54,533 nucleotides of DNA from Mariprofundus micogutta (GTDB lineage: Bacteria > Pseudomonadota > Zetaproteobacteria > Mariprofundales > Mariprofundaceae). Each line of letters starts with the position of its first letter. Within the stretch, counting starts at the first letter, position 1. Both the position numbers and the translations under genes were made by a program. The DNA lies in assembly GCF_001895085.1 (NCBI RefSeq), contig NZ_BDFD01000017.1:1-54533 (forward strand). The letters are read 5' to 3'. Positions 46,280-54,533 of this stretch are shown in pieces. The notes beneath the pieces are model-generated. The model did not search any database. It was not told the origin of the DNA and saw only the letters and a list, made by a program, of their open reading frames with translations.

Positions 46280-47482
46280 TTAGTGGTTTGCCATATCCTG
46301 CTCAGGGTTCGCACTGATATTATGGATGGCCAGATCTGCCCCCATATATTCATCTTCTTCGGAGAGGCGAATACCCATAGTCGCCTTCACAAGGCCATAG
46401 ACAATAAAACCACCGGCAACCGCGATTGCAACACCGGTCAAAGTGCCGACCAACTGGGCCATAAAGGTTACGCCGCCAGCTCCACCCAATGCCGTAGAAC
46501 CAAATATTCCAGCTGCAATCCCCCCCCACAGCCCTGCTCCACCATGCAATGGGATCACGCCCAGAACATCATCAATTTTCAGCTTGTTCTGAATAAACTG
46601 AAAGCCAATTACAAAACCTGCCCCACCGACAATTCCTATCACCAGAGCGCCAATCGGATGTACGATATCGGAGCCAGCACAGATAGCTACCAAGCCTGCC
46701 AATGCGCCATTGTGCACAAAACCGGGATCGTTTTTACCCGCAATAAGGGCCGCGATCAAGCCACCCACCATAGCCAGCAACGAATTCATCGCAACCAAAC
46801 CTGAAGCGCCCTCAGCTGTACCTGCACTCATCACGTTAAAACCAAACCAGCCTACACAGAGTATCCATGAACCCAATGCCAGAAATGGAATGTTTGATGG
46901 AAGTATCGCCTGCACACGCCCACTGCGGGTATAACGTCCTTTGCGTGCCCCGAGCAATACGACTGCACCCAAGGCCAGGAATCCACCCATCCCATGCACT
47001 ACTACAGAACCTGCAAAATCATGGAAAGAAGCACCGAAGCTTGCTTCCAACCACGCCTGATATCCGAAGTTACCATTCCAGATCATTCCTTCGAAGAAGG
47101 GGTAGATAATTGCCACTAAAAGTACCGTCGCCATTGCATTGGGCCAGAATTTCACACGTTCGGTGATGCCGCCTGAAATAATAGCCGGTATCGCTGCTGC
47201 GAAGGTCAGCAAAAAGAAAAAGTGCACCATTTTGTAACCGTTGGTCGCATCACCCAATACATTCAACTCTGCAACCGGAGCAAAAAAGTTAATGCCGTAT
47301 GCCACTGCAAAACCGACAAAGAAATAGGCAACTGTTGAAAAGCCAAAATCGGTAATCACACGTACCAGTGCATTCACCTGATTCTTCTTACGAACTGTTC
47401 CTACCTCCAAAAAGGCGAAGCCTGCATGCATCGCCAGAACCATAGCTGCACCCATGGTGAGAAAAAAAACATCTGTATTCAT
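46280..47482 (-). CDS. amtB: Ammonium transporter, copy 1
   Basis: Inner-membrane channel of the Amt/Mep/Rh family, 400 aa with about eleven helices. Visible are LGWFGFN-like GWFGFNVMSAG, the first pore-histidine region HDFAGSVVVHGMGG, the second pore histidine in GVIPLHGGAGLWGG and the PII-contacting C-terminus MGIRLSEEDEYMGAD. There is no N-terminal signal peptide like that of E. coli AmtB. It follows its own glnK by 28 bp and ends the cluster. It differs clearly from copy 2 (for example in the last-helix motif GLWGG against GIWG), so it is not a recent duplicate. Confidence 0.96.
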   Translation of the reverse strand: MNTDVFFLTMGAAMVLAMHAGFAFLEVGTVRKKNQVNALVRVITDFGFSTVAYFFVGFAVAYGINFFAPVAELNVLGDATNGYKMVHFFFLLTFAAAIPAIISGGITERVKFWPNAMATVLLVAIIYPFFEGMIWNGNFGYQAWLEASFGASFHDFAGSVVVHGMGGFLALGAVVLLGARKGRYTRSGRVQAILPSNIPFLALGSWILCVGWFGFNVMSAGTAEGASGLVAMNSLLAMVGGLIAALIAGKNDPGFVHNGALAGLVAICAGSDIVHPIGALVIGIVGGAGFVIGFQFIQNKLKIDDVLGVIPLHGGAGLWGGIAAGIFGSTALGGAGGVTFMAQLVGTLTGVAIAVAGGFIVYGLVKATMGIRLSEEDEYMGADLAIHNISANPEQDMANH

Positions 47483-47510
47483 TTTATTATATCTCCCTGA
47501 ATTATTCTAA

Positions 47511-48969
<1,459 letters not shown>

Positions 48970-48997
48970 GTTTAAATACTCCTTTAAAAAGGTAATA

Positions 48998-49024
48998 GCA
49001 GGGAGCGGGTTTGCCGCTCCCTGC
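48998..49024 (-). repeat. Intercistronic hairpin after amtB copy 2
   Basis: Perfect 11-bp stem GCAGGGAGCGG / CCGCTCCCTGC with a 5-base loop. On the minus strand TATTACC and then five T follow. It is a possible partial terminator or mRNA-stability element between amtB copy 2 and the unknown gene. Confidence 0.7.
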
Positions 49025-49085
49025 CTACTTATAGAGAATGCTAATCACTTACCGGGTGTTTATTTCCTGCACTCTCTACAAACTC

Positions 49086-50357
49086 TTATTTGCGTGTCTG
49101 AGTGAATTCCGGATATGCCTCCAGACCACACTCACCCACATCAAGACCTTCATACTCTTCTTCTTCCGACACGCGGATTCCGACGATTGCCTTGACGATG
49201 AACCAGACAATAAAGCTGGTTACAAATACCCAGCTAAAGATCACGCCGATACCGAGCAACTGCGCTGAAAGCGTTGCATCAGGATTACTCAGACAAACTG
49301 CGAGCAGGCCCCAGATACCTACCACACCATGTACGGAAATCGCACCAACCGGATCATCAATTTTAAATTTGGTATCCAGAATAATAATTGAAGCAACCAC
49401 CAACACGCCTCCAACTGCACCGATCAGCGTAGCCACTTCAGGTGAAGGTGTGAGCGGTTCAGCAGTAATGGAAACCAGACCAGCCAGTGCACCGTTCAGC
49501 GCCATGGTCAGGTCCGCTTTGCCGAACCAGAGACGGGCAATCAACAGAGCTGCAATACAACCACCGGCCGCAGCCATATTGGTATTCACGAACACCATGG
49601 CAGTTGCATTTGCTTCAGCAATATCGGAAACCTTCAGCTCGGACCCGCCGTTGAAGCCGAACCAGCCCATCCACAGGATGAATGTACCGAGAGTTGCCAA
49701 AGGAAGATTCGCACCGGGAATTGCATTGACTGAACCATCCTTGCCATATTTACCTTTACGCGCACCCAGCAACAGCACACCGGCCAGGGCCGCAGCAGCA
49801 CCCGTCATATGTACAACACCGGAACCTGCAAAATCAAGGAAACCGGCAGCATCAAGGAAACCTCCGCCCCACTTCCACATGCCCTGTACAGGGTAGATGA
49901 AACCGGTCAGCACAATCGCAAAAGCGAAGAACGCCCACAGCTTCATACGTTCAGCGACAGCGCCCGATACGATAGACATGGCAGTTGCCACAAATACAAC
50001 CTGGAAGAAGAAGTCTGACAGGTTCGAGTAATACGGCGCATCTTCACCACCGGCCAATACAGCTGCAGCTTCATTGTCACCACCAAGACCGAAGCTGATG
50101 CCCGGAATCATGGAAGAGATCGCATCACCATACATGATGTTATAACCGACCAGCATGTACATCACACAGGCAATGGAATAGAGCACGATATTCTTGGTCA
50201 GAATTTCAGCTGTATTCTTTGAGCGAACAAGGCCAGCTTCCAACATTGAGAAGCCGGCGGCCATCCACATCACAAAAGCGCCCATCACCAGAAAATAAAA
50301 GGTGTCGAGTGCATATTTGGTTTGCAGGATATCTCCTGATAACTGTTCCATTGTCAT
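49086..50357 (-). CDS. amtB: Ammonium transporter, copy 2
   Basis: Amt-family channel, 423 aa. YFLVMGAFVMWMAAGFSMLE-like N-terminus without a signal peptide, GWFGFNGGSELKVSD, the first pore histidine in LDFAGSGVVHMTGA, the second in AISVHGVVGIWG, and a C-terminal tail VSEEEEYEGLDVGECG that typically binds PII. Two start codons (ATG 50357 and 50351) follow GGAGG; the second has the better spacing. It lies 7 bp after its glnK, a tight coupling. Confidence 0.96.
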   Translation of the reverse strand: MTMEQLSGDILQTKYALDTFYFLVMGAFVMWMAAGFSMLEAGLVRSKNTAEILTKNIVLYSIACVMYMLVGYNIMYGDAISSMIPGISFGLGGDNEAAAVLAGGEDAPYYSNLSDFFFQVVFVATAMSIVSGAVAERMKLWAFFAFAIVLTGFIYPVQGMWKWGGGFLDAAGFLDFAGSGVVHMTGAAAALAGVLLLGARKGKYGKDGSVNAIPGANLPLATLGTFILWMGWFGFNGGSELKVSDIAEANATAMVFVNTNMAAAGGCIAALLIARLWFGKADLTMALNGALAGLVSITAEPLTPSPEVATLIGAVGGVLVVASIIILDTKFKIDDPVGAISVHGVVGIWGLLAVCLSNPDATLSAQLLGIGVIFSWVFVTSFIVWFIVKAIVGIRVSEEEEYEGLDVGECGLEAYPEFTQTRK

Positions 50358-50364
50358 ATCCTCC

Positions 50365-50718
<354 letters not shown>

Positions 50719-50750
50719 TTAAGTTTCTTACACAGGTTACTTGGGGGTTC

Positions 50751-50774
50751 GGGAGACGGTTGCAGCCGTCTCCC
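50751..50774 (-). repeat. Intercistronic hairpin between the porin gene and glnK copy 2
   Basis: Perfect 9-bp inverted repeat GGGAGACGG / CCGTCTCCC with a 6-base loop, 45 bp upstream of glnK. The minus strand has no T-run after it, so it may stabilise the porin message or lower read-through rather than end transcription. Confidence 0.65.
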
Positions 50775-50806
50775 TTCCTTTTTCTAATCAGGGAGATCAG
50801 AAACCT

Positions 50807-51532
50807 TTAGTAGGCAAAGTTCACACCAGCCACGAACTGGTTGGCATTCTTTGGCTTACCTGTATACGTTGGAATTGAGACCATCAGTGAAGGTGTCATG
50901 GTAACATCACCCACTGTTACATCTTTACTCAGCGAAAGATCAACATGCCCCAGTTCTTTCTTGGTTGTTGGAAATGCGGTTGGATTAGCTACATCTGTTG
51001 AAGGCAGGTAAAAACCGAAGTTGGCACCGAAATCAAAGCCACCCATCGAGTGCCCCAGGGCAACATCAACATATGCATCTTTCTGCCAGCCGCCAGCATT
51101 TGCCAGAACTGCATTATAATAAGTAACAGACAGAGGTCCGTAGCCAACACCAGCGTAAGCTTCACCTGTATTCGCGGATGCACCGTTAAGATATGCGTAG
51201 TAGATGAAACCAAGTGAATAACTCAAATCACCCACTTCACCGGAGTAATCGATTGTAAAATCGAATTCAGTGGTATTGCCACCGGTTGCACTATTACCCA
51301 GCGGGGCTGCAAACCAGACATTGGCAGACAAGCCGTTTCCCGCATCAACACCGAGATCACCCTGTACAGATGCAGTTGAAGACGCCTGCATACCACGCCA
51401 CATATATTGACTGAATACACCCACGTCACCGCCGACACTCATACCTTCGGCCTGGGCTGCGGTTGTAGCCAATCCTGTTGTCATCAAACCTGCAGCCATC
51501 ATCATGGGCAGGTATTTTTTCTTCAATTCCAT
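50807..51532 (-). CDS. TorF-type putative outer-membrane porin
   Basis: From ATG 51532, behind AAGGAGAG, the protein has 241 aa with a signal peptide cut after Ala-Gln-Ala28. The mature part opens with GGDVGVFSQYMWRGMQASST, the hallmark of the TorF (TIGR02001) family, and alternates polar and aromatic residues as beta strands (FDFTIDYSGEVGDLSYSLGF, then VTMTPSLMVSIPTY), ending in FAY. The family is considered porin-like but is poorly characterised. It is the first gene behind the sigma-54 promoter and lies before glnK-amtB, so it may pass ammonium or another nitrogen compound across the outer membrane. Confidence 0.85.
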   Translation of the reverse strand: MELKKKYLPMMMAAGLMTTGLATTAAQAEGMSVGGDVGVFSQYMWRGMQASSTASVQGDLGVDAGNGLSANVWFAAPLGNSATGGNTTEFDFTIDYSGEVGDLSYSLGFIYYAYLNGASANTGEAYAGVGYGPLSVTYYNAVLANAGGWQKDAYVDVALGHSMGGFDFGANFGFYLPSTDVANPTAFPTTKKELGHVDLSLSKDVTVGDVTMTPSLMVSIPTYTGKPKNANQFVAGVNFAY

Positions 51533-51588
51533 ATTGCTCTCCTTGGTGTATATAAAAGTGCAGATCAATCTGCGTATGCCAACTACTT

Positions 51589-51604
51589 AGCAGCCTCGAT
51601 GCCA
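51589..51604 (-). promoter_or_regulatory. Sigma-54 (-24/-12) promoter of the nitrogen-uptake cluster
   Basis: On the minus strand TGGCATCGAGGCTGCT. TGGCA and TGCT match the consensus TGGCAC-N5-TTGCW in sequence and spacing. Transcription would start near 51578, about 46 bases before the porin ATG. No comparable match lies before the later genes of the cluster, so it may drive all of them. Confidence 0.65.
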
Positions 51605-51660
51605 ACACCTCTATTTTTTCAAATTTGTTATATAGTAAGGGTTTAGCTAATTCACACCTC

Positions 51661-51677
51661 ACACAATCCGATTGTGT
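51661..51677. promoter_or_regulatory. Palindrome, possible operator upstream of the sigma-54 promoter
   Basis: ACACAATCCGATTGTGT is a perfect 8-bp inverted repeat around a central C, 57 bp upstream of the -24 box and within the divergent gap before the membrane-protein gene. It does not match the NtrC consensus. It may bind an activator or repressor. Confidence 0.45.
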
Positions 51678-51813
51678 TTGCCTATTTTTTAGGCTCAAAA
51701 GCCCATGTATTAGGCATGCAAGCGGGGCGAAATTATCCCTAAGCACTTGCAGGTGATTTAATTGAGATGAGCCGTTAGGTTTGCTGACCAAGATCAGGAT
51801 TAAAGGTAGGCAT

Positions 51814-53213
<1,400 letters not shown>

Positions 53214-53254
53214 TAAGCCCTATTCTGCTTTGATCAAAAGTGGATGAATTTTAA

Positions 53255-54337
<1,083 letters not shown>

Positions 54338-54367
54338 TTCATCGAGATATTTATCTCGACATCAACC

Positions 54368-54397
54368 AAAAAGGGAGCCAATTGGCTCCCTTTTTTT
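54368..54397 (+). terminator. Intrinsic terminator after ilvC
   Basis: Stem AAAAAGGGAGCCAA / TTGGCTCCCTTTTT with no real loop beyond the central bases, then more T (TTTTTTTATTTTTT). Confidence 0.93.
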
Positions 54398-54411
54398 ATT
54401 TTTTCACACTG

Positions 54412-54533
54412 CTGTCCGGTTAAGGAATTAGCAGCAAGAAAACAGGCCTGAATTCCCAACGATTATGGTAAATTTGTAGTTATCCAGACAGCAAATTCAC
54501 AGAACGGAGAACTCAGGCCATGAAGCACATTAA
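54412..54533 (+). mobile_element. Left end of an insertion sequence with the first codons of a transposase (partial)
   Basis: After the ilvC terminator, CTGTCCGGTTAAGG (54412-54425) resembles the ends of IS4-type elements, though the family is uncertain. GGCCTGAATTC (54445-54455) and GAACTCAGGCC (54509-54519) form an inverted repeat (10 of 11) whose right arm touches an ATG. The element continues past the window. Confidence 0.45.
54520..54533 (+). CDS. Transposase start (partial, cut by window end)
   Basis: ATG AAG CAC ATT AA at the window edge, following GGAG at 54506-54509. Only four complete codons are seen (Met-Lys-His-Ile). The call rests on the insertion-sequence-like surroundings. Confidence 0.35.

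Noticed and set aside
51743-51755. NtrC-like site GCAC-N5-GGTG upstream of the sigma-54 promoter
   Set aside because: The half-sites are one base closer than in the consensus, and the outer bases do not match.

Overview
The window is chromosomal DNA from a Gram-negative proteobacterium. LPS synthesis (LpxK), lipoprotein export (LolC/LolD), Tol-Pal (TolB, Pal, CpoB), NlpD-RpoS and CmoA/CmoB are all present. The gene content looks gammaproteobacterial, but the mixed neighbourhoods and moderate GC would also suit a Zetaproteobacterium (Mariprofundus-like). That placement is inference only. Most genes are housekeeping and closely packed, often with ATGA overlaps.

Layout. 1-1790: edge of an integrated element, with an IS21-like end, a truncated small gene and a tyrosine integrase next to tRNA-Lys(TTT). 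1916-9796 (+): histidinol-phosphatase, a short-chain dehydrogenase, then gltB-gltD. 10027-13848 (+): MscS channel, an unknown membrane protein, cmoA-cmoB. 13943-22567 (-): rimP-nusA-ylxR/L7Ae-infB-rbfA-nrnA-truB-cyclophilin, with a terminator-like hairpin in the rimP leader. 22692-25650 (mainly -): mntP, lpxK, a SemiSWEET-like protein and a PepSY membrane protein. 25781-27554: rsgA and small genes. 27691-36021 (-): ihfA-merR-tRNA-Pro-pcm-yqaA-nlpD-rpoS-apt-tRNA-Arg-gyrA-serS. 36194-46191 (-): tolB-pal-cpoB-queE-queC-ndk-lysS-CBS-antiporter-lolC-lolD. 46280-51532 (-): a nitrogen-uptake cluster. 51814-54337 (+): unknown membrane protein-argB, then ilvC. 54412-54533: start of another insertion sequence.

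The most interesting region is 46280-51604. A TorF-type outer-membrane protein, two separate glnK-amtB pairs and an unrecognised 365-residue protein between the pairs all face the same way. They lie behind a good match to a sigma-54 (-24/-12) promoter and end at one intrinsic terminator. This suggests one nitrogen-controlled unit for ammonium uptake across both membranes, with an undescribed soluble partner. Other unusual points are a queE gene without any ATG/GTG/TTG start, whose best candidate is an AUA overlapping the cpoB stop codon; an NlpD homologue that keeps all metallopeptidase residues; repeated hexamers between integrase and tRNA-Lys that could be integrase arm sites; and an inverted repeat abutting the start codon of the right-hand transposase.
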